From Tsukamurella asaccharolytica (GTDB lineage Bacteria > Actinomycetota > Actinomycetes > Mycobacteriales > Mycobacteriaceae): DNA of 64,000 nt. The notes under the pieces were generated by a model that made no database searches, had not been told where the DNA came from, and saw only the letters and a list, made by a program, of their open reading frames with translations. Where the stretch lies: the NCBI RefSeq assembly GCF_007858435.1, contig NZ_VIGW01000012.1:1-64000 (forward strand). Direction: 5' to 3'. Shown here one piece after another: positions 1 to 9,006 of this stretch. The position numbers and the translations under genes are program-made. Within the stretch, counting starts at the first letter, position 1. Every line of letters starts with the position of its first letter.

Positions 1-257
1 GACGGGGCGAGGGCGTCGGGCAGCGCGGCGGCACGCGCGGGGCCGAGGGTGAGCGCCGGTGCGACCAGCCGGCCCTGGGGCCCGGCGAGCGCGACGGAGC
101 GGCGGGGCCGGCGGTCGCCGAGGACCTCGGCGACGGGCGCGGGCAGCGCCGCGAGCTCTGGCTCGGCGGTGGGCTCGCCGAGGTCGTCGGTGAACCACAG
201 CGCGAGCCCGAGGCCCGGGCGCCACAGCCCGTGCGCGGCGGCCTGGGGGCGGGGCAT
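1..257 (-). CDS. N-terminus of a probable SNF2-family DEAD/DEAH helicase (HelZ-like), cut by window edge
   Basis: Only the first ~85 residues lie in the window; the gene runs off the left edge. Reading the minus strand from the ATG at 257 gives an uninterrupted frame opening MPRPQAAAHGLWRPGLGLAL. The H-G-L-W-x-P-G-x-G-L-x-L-W opening is what I associate with actinobacterial SNF2-type helicases of the HelZ (Rv2101) type, which carry a long N-terminal region before the ATPase motor. No helicase motif is inside the visible part, so the assignment rests on that signature alone. The gene begins 6 bases after the stop of the upstream acetyltransferase, so the two are probably co-transcribed. Confidence 0.5.
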   Translation of the reverse strand, partial: MPRPQAAAHGLWRPGLGLALWFTDDLGEPTAEPELAALPAPVAEVLGDRRPRRSVALAGPQGRLVAPALTLGPARAAALPDALAP

Positions 258-263
258 GGGTCC

Positions 264-887
264 CTACTCCGGGGAGGTGCGGTAGGCCTCGTGCCGGTGG
301 CGCAGACGGTGCCGCAGGTGCGCCTCCACCGCCGGCCACTCGTGCCGGAGGATCGAGAAGAGCACGGCGTCCAGCAGCGCCCCGTTGCGGTAGCGCTTGT
401 TGCTGCGCAGCACCCCGTCCTGCTTCGCGCCGAGCCGGGCGATGGCCTCGCGCGACTGGGTGTTGACCCACTGGGTGCGCAGCCCGATGCACTCGCAGCC
501 CAGCACGTCGAAGGCGTGCCCGAGGAGCAGCAGCTTGGACTCGGCGTTGGTGCCGGTGCCGTGTGTGGAGGCGCGGTTCCAGGTGTAGCCGATCTCCATC
601 CGCGGCACCGCCGGGTCGATGTCGTAATAGGTGGTCATGCCGAGCACCCGGCCGGCAGCGTCGATCGCGGTGAAGGGGATCATCTCGCCCCTCTCCTGCA
701 ACTGCAGGCGCCGATCGATCTCGGCGCGCAGGCCCGACGGGGCGGGGACCGAGGTGTACCAGCGGTCCCACAGCTGCCCGTCCTCGAGCGCCTCGAGCAG
801 GTCGTCGTGCTGGTCGTGCGCGAGCGGCACGAGCGTGACGAGGTGCCCCGTCAGCGTGACGGGCTCCAGAGCAGTGAGAAAGGCCAT
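264..887 (-). CDS. GNAT-family N-acetyltransferase (RimJ/RimL-like)
   Basis: The 207-residue protein fits the RimJ/RimL-type GNAT fold: an N-terminal segment with LTGHLVTLVPLAHD, a central strand with RVLGMTTYYDIDP, then a beta-4/helix region around EIGYTWNRASTHGTGTNAE, where the acetyl-CoA pyrophosphate loop is expected, and a C-terminal VNTQSREAIARLGA stretch typical of the family. RimJ/RimL proteins acetylate protein N-termini or small amines; the substrate here cannot be read from sequence. I chose ATG 887 because it gives the normal family length. Sits between a thioesterase gene (start of a minus-strand cluster) and the helicase-like gene. Confidence 0.82.
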   Translation of the reverse strand: MAFLTALEPVTLTGHLVTLVPLAHDQHDDLLEALEDGQLWDRWYTSVPAPSGLRAEIDRRLQLQERGEMIPFTAIDAAGRVLGMTTYYDIDPAVPRMEIGYTWNRASTHGTGTNAESKLLLLGHAFDVLGCECIGLRTQWVNTQSREAIARLGAKQDGVLRSNKRYRNGALLDAVLFSILRHEWPAVEAHLRHRLRHRHEAYRTSPE

Positions 888-897
888 GGCGTGCAGG

Positions 898-1326
898 CTA
901 CTGCGCGGCACTGACGAGTATTCGCTCCAGCGCGGCACGGATCTCGTCGGGGACCCCCGCGGGACGGCGCGTCTTTCGGTCGACGAAGACGTGGACGAAC
1001 CAGCCCTCCGCGGCGGCGGTGCCGTCCCCGTCGAACAGGGTGACGGCGTAGGTGACGCTGGATCGGCCCAGCTTGCTGACCGCGAGCCCGGCGGTGACCG
1101 GCTCGGGGAAGGCGAGCGGGGCGTCGTAGCGACAGTGAGATTCCACACACAGGCCGATGGTGGCGCCGCCGTGGATGTCGAGGCCGCCCTCGCGAATGAG
1201 GAAGGTGTTGATCACCGTGTCGAAGAAGCTGTAGTAGACGACGTTGTTGACATGCCCGTAGACGTCGTTGTCCTTCCAGCGGGTGGGGATGACCAGGGTG
1301 TACGGCTGCTCGTCGATGCTCGGCAC
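898..1326 (-). CDS. Acyl-CoA thioesterase, 4-hydroxybenzoyl-CoA thioesterase (hot-dog) family
   Basis: A 142-residue single hot-dog domain protein, predicted to hydrolyse an acyl-CoA thioester in the cytosol. The N-terminal motif RWKDNDVYGHVNNVVYYSFF is the signature of the YbgC/FadM/4HBT group: the Asp after the conserved Arg/Trp segment is the catalytic residue and the H-V-N-N-x-x-Y stretch forms the central helix. The GTG start at 1326 is the only one that keeps the short N-terminal strand. First gene of a minus-strand set continuing into the acetyltransferase (10-base gap). The acyl chain specificity is unknown. Confidence 0.88.
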   Translation of the reverse strand: MPSIDEQPYTLVIPTRWKDNDVYGHVNNVVYYSFFDTVINTFLIREGGLDIHGGATIGLCVESHCRYDAPLAFPEPVTAGLAVSKLGRSSVTYAVTLFDGDGTAAAEGWFVHVFVDRKTRRPAGVPDEIRAALERILVSAAQ

Positions 1327-1445
1327 GGTCTCCGACGGTACGCGGGCGGGACGCGGCCGCGCGCGCCGAACGGGAACTTTCCGGCGGCGCCCGGGGTTAG
1401 ATGTATGAAAGATCTCCAGGACCGCTTCCCACTTCGGAGGACACC

Positions 1446-2225
1446 ATGGCGAACAAGCCCGCGCGCATCCAGTCCGACCAGGCCGACCCGCCCGCCGTCC
1501 AGCACGGCGGTGGCGGGGTCCTCGGCTCCGTCATCGACCGCGCCGCCCGCCTGCAGGCGCCGGCCGTCGCGAAGTACGTCGCCGGCCTGCGGGCCGACCA
1601 CCCGGACGAGTCTCCCGCGCAGATCATCGCCCGACTGGAGAAGCGGTACCTCCTCACCGTGACCGGTACCGGCGGCGCCGCCGGCGCCACCGCGGCCGTG
1701 CCCGGCCTGGGCACCCTGGCCGCGATCGGCACCGTCGGCGCCGAGACCGTCGTCTTCATGGAGGCCTCGGCCCTCTACGCCCTGGCCATCGCCGAGGTGT
1801 ACGGCATCTCTCCCGAGGACCGCGAGCTGCGCAAGGCCCTGGTACTCACCGCGGTGCTCGGCGAGGCCGGGCTCGGCACGCTCCGGGCCACCGTCGGCGC
1901 CAAGAACGCCTCCCTGATGAACCTGAAGAAGAACCCCACCCAGATTCCCGGCCTGGGCGGCATGAACAAGCAGCTGATGAAGATGTTCAGCCGCCGGTTC
2001 ATGGCGAAGAAGTCGCCGCTCATCCTCGGCAAGCTGCTGCCCGCGGGCATCGGTGCCGTGGTGGGCGCGGGCGGCAACCGCGTGCTGGGCAAGGGCGTGA
2101 TCAAGAACGCCCGGTCGGTCTTCGGCCCCGTTCCCACGACGTGGCCCAACGCCCACCTGCGGGTGGTCGAGGGCTCCGCGACCGACGGCCCGGCGCCCGG
2201 ACTCCCGGCGTCCGGCACCGACTGA
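1446..2225 (+). CDS. Conserved membrane-associated protein next to kgd (Rv1249c-like)
   Basis: A 259-residue protein with a hydrophilic N-terminus, an Ala/Gly-rich hydrophobic stretch around residues 65-110 (GTGGAAGATAAVPGLGTLAA and following) and a second glycine-rich hydrophobic stretch near residues 200-220. It looks like a membrane-inserted protein of unknown function. Its position just upstream of kgd matches the M. tuberculosis Rv1249c/kgd neighbourhood, which is the basis for the comparison. I chose ATG 1446 because GGAGGA lies 7 bases upstream. The same frame extends 45 bases further upstream but without a ribosome-binding site. Confidence 0.75.
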   Translation: MANKPARIQSDQADPPAVQHGGGGVLGSVIDRAARLQAPAVAKYVAGLRADHPDESPAQIIARLEKRYLLTVTGTGGAAGATAAVPGLGTLAAIGTVGAETVVFMEASALYALAIAEVYGISPEDRELRKALVLTAVLGEAGLGTLRATVGAKNASLMNLKKNPTQIPGLGGMNKQLMKMFSRRFMAKKSPLILGKLLPAGIGAVVGAGGNRVLGKGVIKNARSVFGPVPTTWPNAHLRVVEGSATDGPAPGLPASGTD

Positions 2226-2250
2226 TCGAGGGCCGCGGTCCGGGAGTAAC

Positions 2251-2280
2251 CGACACGCCTTTTCCGTGGTGGACTACCCT
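2251..2280 (+). promoter_or_regulatory. Candidate kgd promoter
   Basis: The 137-base gap before kgd contains TACCCT (2275-2280), a TANNNT-type -10 box, with CGACAC about 18 bases upstream as a partial -35. This would give a 5' leader of roughly 75 bases before the GTG at 2363. Only the -10 is a good match, so the call is tentative. Confidence 0.35.
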
Positions 2281-2362
2281 GGAGCGTGCGGACCTGCGCC
2301 CTCTGCGATCCGGGGTGGCGCGCGCTTGATACGACGATGATGAATCGAGGCGAGGACCTGCC

Positions 2363-5300
2363 GTGAGCAGCAGTTCTGTATCGGATTTCGGCCAGAACGA
2401 ATGGCTGGTCGAGGAGATGTACGAGCGGTTCAAGGCCGACCCGAATTCGGTCGACCCGAGCTGGCACGAATTCCTCTCGAAGTACACCCCGGGAGGCCCG
2501 GAAGGCGGCGCCGCGGCGAGTAACGGCGCGGCTCCCGCGGCCGCACCGGCCGCGAGCGGCGGGACGCCCTCGGCAACACCCGCCGCACCGGCCGGATCCG
2601 CCGCACCCGAACCCGCACCCGCGGCGAAACCTGCGGCGAAACCCGCGGCGGCACCGAAGACGACCGACACCACTCTGACCCCCGCGCCGTCCACCCCGGT
2701 GACCCCGGCACCGTCGTCGCCCGCGAAGCCCGCCCCGGCCCCCAAGGCCCCCGCCCCTGCGTCGTTCCCGGCGGAGGAGGAGCGCACCGTGCTCCGCGGC
2801 GCGGCGAACGCGGTCGTCAAGAACATGAACGCCAGCCGCGAGGTGCCGACCGCGACGTCGGTGCGCTCGATGCCGGTCAAGGTGATGTTCGACAACCGCG
2901 TGGTGATCAACAACCACCTCGCCCGCACCCGCGGCGGCAAGATCAGCTTCACCCACATCCTGGGCTACGCCCTGGTGCAAGGCGTCAAGGCCTTCCCCAA
3001 CATGAACCGGCACTTCGCCGAGATCGACGGGAAGCCCAACGCGGTGACCCCGCCGCACGTGAACCTCGGCATCGCCATCGACCTCGTCGGCAAGAACGGC
3101 AGCCGCAGCCTCGTGGTCGCGGGCGTCAAGGAAGCCGAGACGATGGACTTCGGCCAGTTCGTGGCCGCTTACGAGGACATCGTGCGTCGCGCCCGCCAGG
3201 GCAAGCTGGGCGCGGAGGACTTCGCCGGCGTCACGATCTCGCTGACCAACCCCGGCGGCATCGGCACCGTGCACTCGGTGCCCCGCCTCATGGTCGGCCA
3301 GGGCGCCATCATCGGCGTCGGCGCCATGGAGTACCCCGCCGAGTTCCAGGGCGCGAGCGACGAGAAGATCGCCGAGCTGGCCGTCGGCAAGCTCACCACC
3401 CTGACCTCGACGTACGACCACCGCATCATCCAGGGCGCCGAGTCCGGCGACTTCCTGCGCTACGTCCACGAGCTCACGCTGAGCGACGACTTCTGGGACG
3501 ACATCTTCCGCGCGATGCACGTGCCCTACGAGCCGATCCGGTGGCGGCAGGACATCCCCGCGCACGGCATCGACAAGGACGCGCGCGTCCTCGAGCTCAT
3601 CGCGGCGTACCGGGCGCGAGGCCACCTCATGGCCGACGTCGACCCGCTGCGCTACAACAACGAGAGTCTCGAGTCGCACCCCGACCTGAACGTGCTGACC
3701 TACGAGCTCACCCTGTGGGATCTGGACCGCACGTTCAATGTCGGCGGCTTCCACGGCGCCGAGCGACTCAAGCTGCGCAAGGTGCTCTCGGTGCTGCGCG
3801 ACGCGTACTGCCGCCACGTCGGCGTCGAGTACGCGCACATCCTCGAGCCCGAGCAGCAGAAGTGGCTGCAGGAGCGCGTGGAGACGAAGGACATCAAGCC
3901 CACGGTCGCCGAGCAGAAGTACATCCTCAGCAAGCTCAACGCCGCGGAGGCCTTCGAGACCTTCCTGCAGACCAAGTACGTCGGCCAGAAGCGATTCTCG
4001 CTCGAGGGCGCGGAGTCGGTCATCCCGATGATGGACGCCGTGCTGGACCAGGCCGCCGAGCACGCGCTCGACGAGGTGGTCATCGGTATGCCGCACCGCG
4101 GGCGCCTCAACGTGCTCGCGAACATCGTCGGCAAGCCCTACAGCCAGATCTTCACCGAGTTCGAGGGCAACCTGAATCCGTCGCAGGCGCACGGCTCCGG
4201 CGACGTGAAGTACCACCTCGGCGCCGAGGGCAAGTACTACCAGATGTTCGGTGAGAACGAGATCACCGTCTCGCTGGTCGCCAATCCCTCGCACCTCGAG
4301 GCCGTCGACCCGGTGCTCGAGGGGATCGTGCACGCCAAGCAGGTCATGAAGGATCCGCCCGAGGGCGAGCACCCGATCCTGCCGCTCATGCTGCATGGCG
4401 ACGCGGCCTTCGCGGGCCAGGGCGTCGTGGCCGAGACGCTCAACATTGCGAACCTCGACGGCTTCTCCAACGGCGGCACGGTCCACATCGTCGTGAACAA
4501 CCAGGTGGGCTTCACCACCTCGCCGGAGAACTCGCGCAGCTCGCAGTACTGCACCGACGTCGCGAAGATGATCGGGGCTCCGATCTTCCACGTCAACGGC
4601 GACGATCCCGAGGCCTGCGTCTGGGTGGCGAAGCTCGCCGTCGACTTCCGCGAGAAGTTCGACAAGGACGTCGTGATCGACCTCGTCTGCTACCGCCGTC
4701 GCGGCCACAACGAGGGCGACGACCCGTCGATGACCCAGCCCGGCATGTACGACGTGATCGACACCAAGCGCGGTGTCCGCAAGTCCTACACCGAGGCCCT
4801 CATCGGTCGTGGCGACATCTCGACCAAGGAGGCCGAGGACGCGCTGCGCGACTACCAGGGCCAGTTGGAGCGGGTCTTCAACGAGGTCAAGGAACTCGAG
4901 AAGTTCCAGGCCGAGCCGGCGCCGTCGATCATCGCCGACCAGCCGCTGCCGAGCTCGCTCGTGACCGCGGTGCCGCTGGAGCAGATCCAGCGCGTGGGCG
5001 ACGCCTACGCCAACGTTCCCGAGGGGTTCACCGTGCACCCGCGCGTGGCCCCCGTGGCCAAGCGCCGCTTCGAGATGTCGCGCGAGGGTGATATCGACTG
5101 GGCCTTCGGCGAGCTGCTCGCCTTCGGCACGCTGCTCGAGGAGGGCCGGACGGTCCGCCTGTCCGGCCAGGACAGCCGTCGCGGCACGTTCACGCAGCGC
5201 CACGCGGTACTCATCGATCGGCGGACGGGCACGGAGTACACCCCGCTCGACTACCTCGGTCCCGACGGCACGGAATCGCCCGGCAAGTTCATGGTCTACG

Positions 5301-6145
5301 ACTCGGCGCTCACCGAGTTCGCCGGCCTGGGCTTCGAGTACGGATACTCCGTGGCCGACGCGTCGGCGCTGGTGTGCTGGGAGGCGCAGTTCGGTGACTT
5401 CGTCAACGGCGCGCAGTCGATCATCGACGAGTTCATCAGCTCGGGCGAGGCCAAGTGGGGCCAGACCTCGGGCGTGACGCTGCTGCTCCCCCACGGCCAC
5501 GAGGGCCAGGGGCCGGACCACACGTCGGCCCGCATCGAGCGCTTCCTGCAGCTGTGCGCCGAGGGCTCGATGACGGTCGCGATGCCGTCGACGCCCGCCT
5601 CGTACTTCCACCTGCTGCGGCGACACGCCCTCGACGGCGTGCGGCGCCCGATGGTGGTCGCGACGCCGAAGTCGATGCTGCGCAACAAGGCCGCCGTCAG
5701 CCCGGTCGAGGACTTCACGAGCGGCAAGTTCCGCTCGGTCATCGACGACCCGGCGTTCGAGGTGGAGGGCGGCGACCGCAGCAAGGTCACCAAGCTGCTG
5801 CTGGTCTCCGGCAAGCTCTACTACGAGCTGGAGGCGCGCAGGAAGAAAGACAAGCGCGACGACGTCGCGATCGTCCGCATGGAGCAGCTCTACCCGCTGC
5901 CCTCCCGGCGCCTGCCGGCCACGCTCGACCTGTACCCCAACGCCACGGACGTGCGCTGGGTGCAGGAGGAGCCGGCCAACCAGGGCGCGTGGCCCTTCTT
6001 CGGCCTGGCGCTGCCGGAGCTCGATGACCGCCTCGTCGGCATCAAGCGCGTCTCGCGCCGCGCCATGTCGGCCCCGTGCTCGGGCTCGTCCAAGGTGCAC
6101 GCCGTGGAGCAGGCCCAGATCATCGACGAGGCCTTCGTCGTCTGA
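2363..6145 (+). CDS. kgd: Multifunctional 2-oxoglutarate decarboxylase / dehydrogenase E1-E2 fusion
   Basis: A 1260-residue cytosolic TCA-cycle enzyme that decarboxylates 2-oxoglutarate with thiamine diphosphate and can feed the succinyl group into the oxidative complex. Layout: a short N-terminal helix ([15 protein letters not shown], residues 9-23), an Ala/Pro/Lys-rich linker (about 45-135), an E2-type acyltransferase domain (about 140-380) with its active-site motif YDHRIIQG (His353), then the E1 region with thiamine-diphosphate motif GDAAFAGQG near residue 679 and the [10 protein letters not shown] loop. This E2-E1 fusion without a lipoyl domain is diagnostic of mycolata (Kgd/OdhA). In that family the FHA protein GarA inhibits the enzyme. 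The GTG start follows GAGGCGAGGA. Confidence 0.97.
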   Translation: MSSSSVSDFGQNEWLVEEMYERFKADPNSVDPSWHEFLSKYTPGGPEGGAAASNGAAPAAAPAASGGTPSATPAAPAGSAAPEPAPAAKPAAKPAAAPKTTDTTLTPAPSTPVTPAPSSPAKPAPAPKAPAPASFPAEEERTVLRGAANAVVKNMNASREVPTATSVRSMPVKVMFDNRVVINNHLARTRGGKISFTHILGYALVQGVKAFPNMNRHFAEIDGKPNAVTPPHVNLGIAIDLVGKNGSRSLVVAGVKEAETMDFGQFVAAYEDIVRRARQGKLGAEDFAGVTISLTNPGGIGTVHSVPRLMVGQGAIIGVGAMEYPAEFQGASDEKIAELAVGKLTTLTSTYDHRIIQGAESGDFLRYVHELTLSDDFWDDIFRAMHVPYEPIRWRQDIPAHGIDKDARVLELIAAYRARGHLMADVDPLRYNNESLESHPDLNVLTYELTLWDLDRTFNVGGFHGAERLKLRKVLSVLRDAYCRHVGVEYAHILEPEQQKWLQERVETKDIKPTVAEQKYILSKLNAAEAFETFLQTKYVGQKRFSLEGAESVIPMMDAVLDQAAEHALDEVVIGMPHRGRLNVLANIVGKPYSQIFTEFEGNLNPSQAHGSGDVKYHLGAEGKYYQMFGENEITVSLVANPSHLEAVDPVLEGIVHAKQVMKDPPEGEHPILPLMLHGDAAFAGQGVVAETLNIANLDGFSNGGTVHIVVNNQVGFTTSPENSRSSQYCTDVAKMIGAPIFHVNGDDPEACVWVAKLAVDFREKFDKDVVIDLVCYRRRGHNEGDDPSMTQPGMYDVIDTKRGVRKSYTEALIGRGDISTKEAEDALRDYQGQLERVFNEVKELEKFQAEPAPSIIADQPLPSSLVTAVPLEQIQRVGDAYANVPEGFTVHPRVAPVAKRRFEMSREGDIDWAFGELLAFGTLLEEGRTVRLSGQDSRRGTFTQRHAVLIDRRTGTEYTPLDYLGPDGTESPGKFMVYDSALTEFAGLGFEYGYSVADASALVCWEAQFGDFVNGAQSIIDEFISSGEAKWGQTSGVTLLLPHGHEGQGPDHTSARIERFLQLCAEGSMTVAMPSTPASYFHLLRRHALDGVRRPMVVATPKSMLRNKAAVSPVEDFTSGKFRSVIDDPAFEVEGGDRSKVTKLLLVSGKLYYELEARRKKDKRDDVAIVRMEQLYPLPSRRLPATLDLYPNATDVRWVQEEPANQGAWPFFGLALPELDDRLVGIKRVSRRAMSAPCSGSSKVHAVEQAQIIDEAFVV

Positions 6146-6159
6146 TCCGCTGAGCCAGA

Positions 6160-6197
6160 AGAAGGGCCGATCCTCCCTCGGGAGGACCGGCCCTTCT
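6160..6197 (+). terminator. Hairpin terminator after kgd
   Basis: AGAAGGGCCG (6160-6169) pairs with CGGCCCTTCT (6188-6197). Inside, TCCTCC pairs with GGAGGA around a 4-base loop, with one A-C mismatch between the two helices. It starts 14 bases after the kgd stop. No T-run follows, which is usual for actinobacterial terminators. Confidence 0.75.
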
Positions 6198-6332
6198 CGT
6201 TGCGCTGCTCCCGGCGCGACGGGTTGATGTTCCCCCGCCGGCCGCTCTCGATTCCTGTCCACTTCGGACACGCTGTCCGATCCGGTCAGAATCCGAGAGC
6301 CGGGCTCCCTCGAACCCCGACGCCTTGAGGAC

Positions 6333-6353
6333 GCGTGCCACACGGGGGCACGC
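6333..6353 (-). terminator. Short hairpin after the TetR gene
   Basis: GCGTGCC (6333-6339) and GGCACGC (6347-6353) form a 7-base stem with a 7-base loop, 9 bases past the stop of the minus-strand TetR gene. It lies in the convergent gap with kgd, so it may serve as the TetR gene's terminator. Confidence 0.45.
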
Positions 6354-6362
6354 AGGGCACCG

Positions 6363-7022
6363 TCAGGCCGCGCCCGACGTGAGATCCAGCCCGACCGCCC
6401 CCGCCATCCCCACGAACATCGTGGCGAGGTGGTCGACGACCTCGTCGCGCGTCATGGCGGCGAAGCCGGCGTTCTCGTCGAGCCACTGCACGAGGGTCTC
6501 CTCGACGACGGCGATCCAGCCGTGCACGGCCAGCACGAAGCGGGGCGAGCGCTCGATGCCGATGTTCTCGGCCTGGCTCACGAACTGACCGACGATCTGC
6601 TCCCGGACCGACTTCACGGCGGTGCGGATCCGCGGCTCGGACCAGCTCACGCCGGCGAGCATCGGCAGTAACGACTGCCGGTTCTCCATGATGTGGTCGA
6701 CGTAGGTGCCCAGCGTGGCGGTGAGGATCGGCATCACGTCGGTGATGTCCTCGGGGTCACGGTCGGGGGTGGCGACCTCCCCCACGATGCGCGCCTGTTC
6801 CTCCACCAGCGCGACCTGGAAGTCGAGCTTCGAGTCGAAGTAGTGGAACAGGAGGCCGGCGGAGACGCCCGCCTGGCTCGCGATGTCTTCGATGGACACC
6901 TGCTCGAGCGCCTGATGCTTCAGACTGAGCAGGCCCAGGTCGATGAACTGCTGGCGCCGGGCCTGGGGGCTGAGGCGGGTGCGCTTGCGCCCCACCGCTG
7001 CGGCGACGGACTTTCTGGTCAC
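6363..7022 (-). CDS. TetR-family transcriptional regulator
   Basis: 219 residues. The N-terminal DNA-binding domain is clear: the helix-turn-helix spans about residues 43-62 (VSIEDIASQAGVSAGLLFHY), followed by the family's F-D-S-K/x-L-D-F helix. The rest is a ligand-binding helical domain with no recognisable ligand. It is divergent from the SDR gene at 7151. A 23-base imperfect palindrome covers the intergenic side of its own start, and TATGAT lies 7 bases before its GTG. Repression of both itself and the SDR is therefore likely, as is common for TetR genes divergent from their target. Confidence 0.92.
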   Translation of the reverse strand: MTRKSVAAAVGRKRTRLSPQARRQQFIDLGLLSLKHQALEQVSIEDIASQAGVSAGLLFHYFDSKLDFQVALVEEQARIVGEVATPDRDPEDITDVMPILTATLGTYVDHIMENRQSLLPMLAGVSWSEPRIRTAVKSVREQIVGQFVSQAENIGIERSPRFVLAVHGWIAVVEETLVQWLDENAGFAAMTRDEVVDHLATMFVGMAGAVGLDLTSGAA

Positions 7023-7044
7023 CTACTGAATCATACTCAATAGG
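7022..7044. promoter_or_regulatory. Candidate TetR operator between the TetR and SDR genes
   Basis: CCTACTGA (7022-7029) and TCAATAGG (7037-7044) are inverted with 7 of 8 positions matching and a 7-base centre. The palindrome overlaps the TATGAT -10 box for the minus-strand TetR gene (7030-7035) and ends 3 bases before the plus-strand -35 box of the SDR promoter. That is the position expected for a repressor acting on both genes. Confidence 0.6.
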
Positions 7045-7047
7045 TCG

Positions 7048-7077
7048 TTGACAGAGCTCGCATCCCGACCCTACTGT
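7048..7077 (+). promoter_or_regulatory. Promoter of the SDR gene
   Basis: TTGACA (7048-7053) is a perfect -35 box, followed after 18 bases by TACTGT (7072-7077), a TANNNT -10 box. This predicts a leader of about 65 bases before ATG 7151. Confidence 0.6.
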
Positions 7078-7150
7078 CGAGTAAGAACGCCGAGCAACAG
7101 CGCATCTGCGGCCCGCCCGGCCAGGAATCAGCGTGAGGGATGGACAGAGC

Positions 7151-7981
7151 ATGAAGAGTTTCCGCGGCAAGGTCGCCGTCGTCACCGGCGCCGCCTCCGG
7201 CATGGGACGCGAGCTGGCGCTCCAGCTCGCCGACGAGGGCGCGAAGCTCTCGCTGTGCGACTACGACCCCGCCGGGCTCGAGCAGACCGCCGAGCTGGCC
7301 CGCGCGCGCGGCGCCGAGGTGCACACCAAGGTCGTCAACGTCGGCGAGCGCGAGCAGCTCCTCGCCTACGCCGACGACGTGATCGCGCACTACGGCGCGG
7401 TCAACCTGCTGTTCAACAACGCCGGCATCGCGCACCACGAGCCCGTCGAAACCACGTCCTTCAAGGACTACGACCGGGTCATGGACATCGACTTCTGGGG
7501 CGTCGTGAACGGCACCAAGGCCTTCCTGCCCCACCTGATCGCCTCGGGCGACGCGCACATCATCAACACCAGCTCGCTGTTCGGCCTGCTGTCGGTCGGC
7601 GGCCAGAGCGCGTACAACGCCGCCAAGTTCGGCGTGCGCGGCTTCACCGAGGCCCTCCGCATCGAGATGCTTTCGAGCGACCACAACGTCGGCGTGACCT
7701 GCGTCCACCCGGGCGGCATCAAGACCGCCATCGCCCGCAACGCCACCGGCGCCGAGAACGTGGACACCGCGCACACCGCCGCGCTCTTCGACAAGTACCT
7801 CGCCCGCACCGAGGCCGACGACGCTGCGCGCACGATCCTCAACGGGGTCAAGAAGAACCGGGGCCGGGTGCTCATCGGTGCTGACGCGAAGATCATCGAC
7901 GTGCTGGTCCGCATCGGCGGCTCCGCCTACGAGCGCGTCAACGCCCTGATCGATCAGCAGCTCAACAAGCGCCTCACGTAG
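7151..7981 (+). CDS. Short-chain dehydrogenase/reductase (Rv1245c-like)
   Basis: 276-residue NAD(P)-dependent oxidoreductase of the classical SDR family. The cofactor loop TGAASGMG is at residues 12-19, the NNAG motif at 89-92, and the catalytic Ser142, Tyr155 and Lys159 are in SSLFG and YNAAK. The C-terminal part contains HPGGIKTAIARNA, typical of SDRs acting on alcohols or ketones of lipidic substrates; the real substrate is unknown. I chose ATG 7151 over an upstream in-frame GTG at 7133 because GAGGGA precedes it and the Rossmann fold then begins at the usual distance. Divergent from the TetR gene that probably controls it. Confidence 0.93.
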   Translation: MKSFRGKVAVVTGAASGMGRELALQLADEGAKLSLCDYDPAGLEQTAELARARGAEVHTKVVNVGEREQLLAYADDVIAHYGAVNLLFNNAGIAHHEPVETTSFKDYDRVMDIDFWGVVNGTKAFLPHLIASGDAHIINTSSLFGLLSVGGQSAYNAAKFGVRGFTEALRIEMLSSDHNVGVTCVHPGGIKTAIARNATGAENVDTAHTAALFDKYLARTEADDAARTILNGVKKNRGRVLIGADAKIIDVLVRIGGSAYERVNALIDQQLNKRLT

Positions 7982-7990
7982 TACTCCGCC

Positions 7991-8027
7991 GACCGCCCCG
8001 CCCGCGCCCGCCGGGCGCGGGGCGGTC
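7991..8027. terminator. Bidirectional hairpin between SDR and lpqZ
   Basis: GACCGCCCCG (7991-8000) pairs with CGGGGCGGTC (8018-8027), and the inner GC-rich bases extend the stem. It lies in the 57-base gap between two convergent genes, so it can terminate both. Confidence 0.75.
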
Positions 8028-8038
8028 CGCATCCGGGG

Positions 8039-8944
8039 TCACTTGAGCGTGTGCTCGGCCGCCCAATCGCCGGCCGCCTGCTCGGGCGTGCGCTCCCCCG
8101 AGTCGACCTGCGCGACGAGCGCCGCCAGGTCGGCGGTGGTCAGCTCGCCGGCGATCGCGGAGAGCCGCTTCGTCTGCGCCACCGTCAGCCCGTCGCGCCG
8201 CACCAACGGCACGACCGCCCGCGAGGGGACCGCACCGTCGGGATCGGCCACCTGGACGAGGTCCTTCGCCGCGGCGGAGAGCGTGCCGAGCTGCGCCAGC
8301 CCGGCGCGCCCCTCGCGGACGGCCCGCGCGGCGGCCGCCTCGTCGGCGACGGCCACGACGGGCCCCGTCGCGCAGCCGTAGCGGGCGCGCAGGTCCGGCG
8401 GCGAGCCGGCGGGGACGGCGACGGGGACCGACAGCCCCTCGCAGCCCCGGAGCGTCGCGGACGGCGCGTCCTTGGGCGCGAAGAGCATCGGCTGATCGAG
8501 GGCGAGCGTCGGGTCGCCGAGGCCGAGCCCCTCGGGGAGCACGGCGCTGAGCGCCACGAACTGCGCATCCCACTGCGCGCGCGGGTTCTCCGACTCCTCT
8601 TCCTTCGCCTTCGTCGGCTGCGCGGCGCCGGGCCGGTACCGTTCCCACAGCGCGCCGGTCAGCGCGGGCGCGACGGTGACATCGCCCTTCTCGACCGCGG
8701 CCACCGCGGCGTCGTCCCCCGGCTCGAGCCCCAACCGGGTCTCGACCGGGGTCCCTGCCGTGCGGAGCGCGTTCGCGTAGATCAGGGCCGCGACCTTCGA
8801 AACCGCACTCGAAGATGAACCGACGGTGACGGTGCCCGGCGCGGTGCGCGGGCCCAGGTCAGCCTGGTCGCCGGGGTCCGAGCAGCCCGCGGCCGCCAGC
8901 GCGACGAGGGCCGCGGCGGCGAAGCGGGACAGGCGAGTGCTCAC
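8039..8944 (-). CDS. lpqZ: Lipoprotein, OpuAC/ProX-like substrate-binding protein (LpqZ-like)
   Basis: 301-residue exported lipoprotein. A basic N-terminus is followed by a hydrophobic stretch and a lipobox ending LAAAGC with the lipidated Cys at residue 21. The mature part begins with TVTVGSSSSAVSKVAALIYA and has the two-lobed layout of periplasmic glycine-betaine/choline-binding proteins (OpuAC family). No ABC permease or ATPase gene is adjacent, so it either serves a distant transporter or has another role. The setting next to the SDR gene and corA is the same as that of M. tuberculosis lpqZ (Rv1244). Confidence 0.82.
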   Translation of the reverse strand: MSTRLSRFAAAALVALAAAGCSDPGDQADLGPRTAPGTVTVGSSSSAVSKVAALIYANALRTAGTPVETRLGLEPGDDAAVAAVEKGDVTVAPALTGALWERYRPGAAQPTKAKEEESENPRAQWDAQFVALSAVLPEGLGLGDPTLALDQPMLFAPKDAPSATLRGCEGLSVPVAVPAGSPPDLRARYGCATGPVVAVADEAAAARAVREGRAGLAQLGTLSAAAKDLVQVADPDGAVPSRAVVPLVRRDGLTVAQTKRLSAIAGELTTADLAALVAQVDSGERTPEQAAGDWAAEHTLK

Positions 8945-8993
8945 GCCTACTTTCTACCCGGCACGGACCCGGGCCCGGCGCCTGGCCCGGGTC

Positions 8994-8999
8994 TATTAT
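8994..8999 (+). promoter_or_regulatory. -10 box of corA, leaderless arrangement
   Basis: TATTAT (8994-8999) lies 7 bases before ATG 9007, so transcription should start at or next to the start codon. There is no Shine-Dalgarno sequence in between. Confidence 0.6.
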
Positions 9000-9006
9000 C
9001 TCGTTC

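Noticed and set aside
1775-6343. Long open frame on the minus strand across kgd
   Set aside because: It is the antisense shadow of kgd; high GC keeps such frames open. Composition (Arg/His/Val/Leu/Asp-rich repeats, no domain) is typical of an antisense frame.
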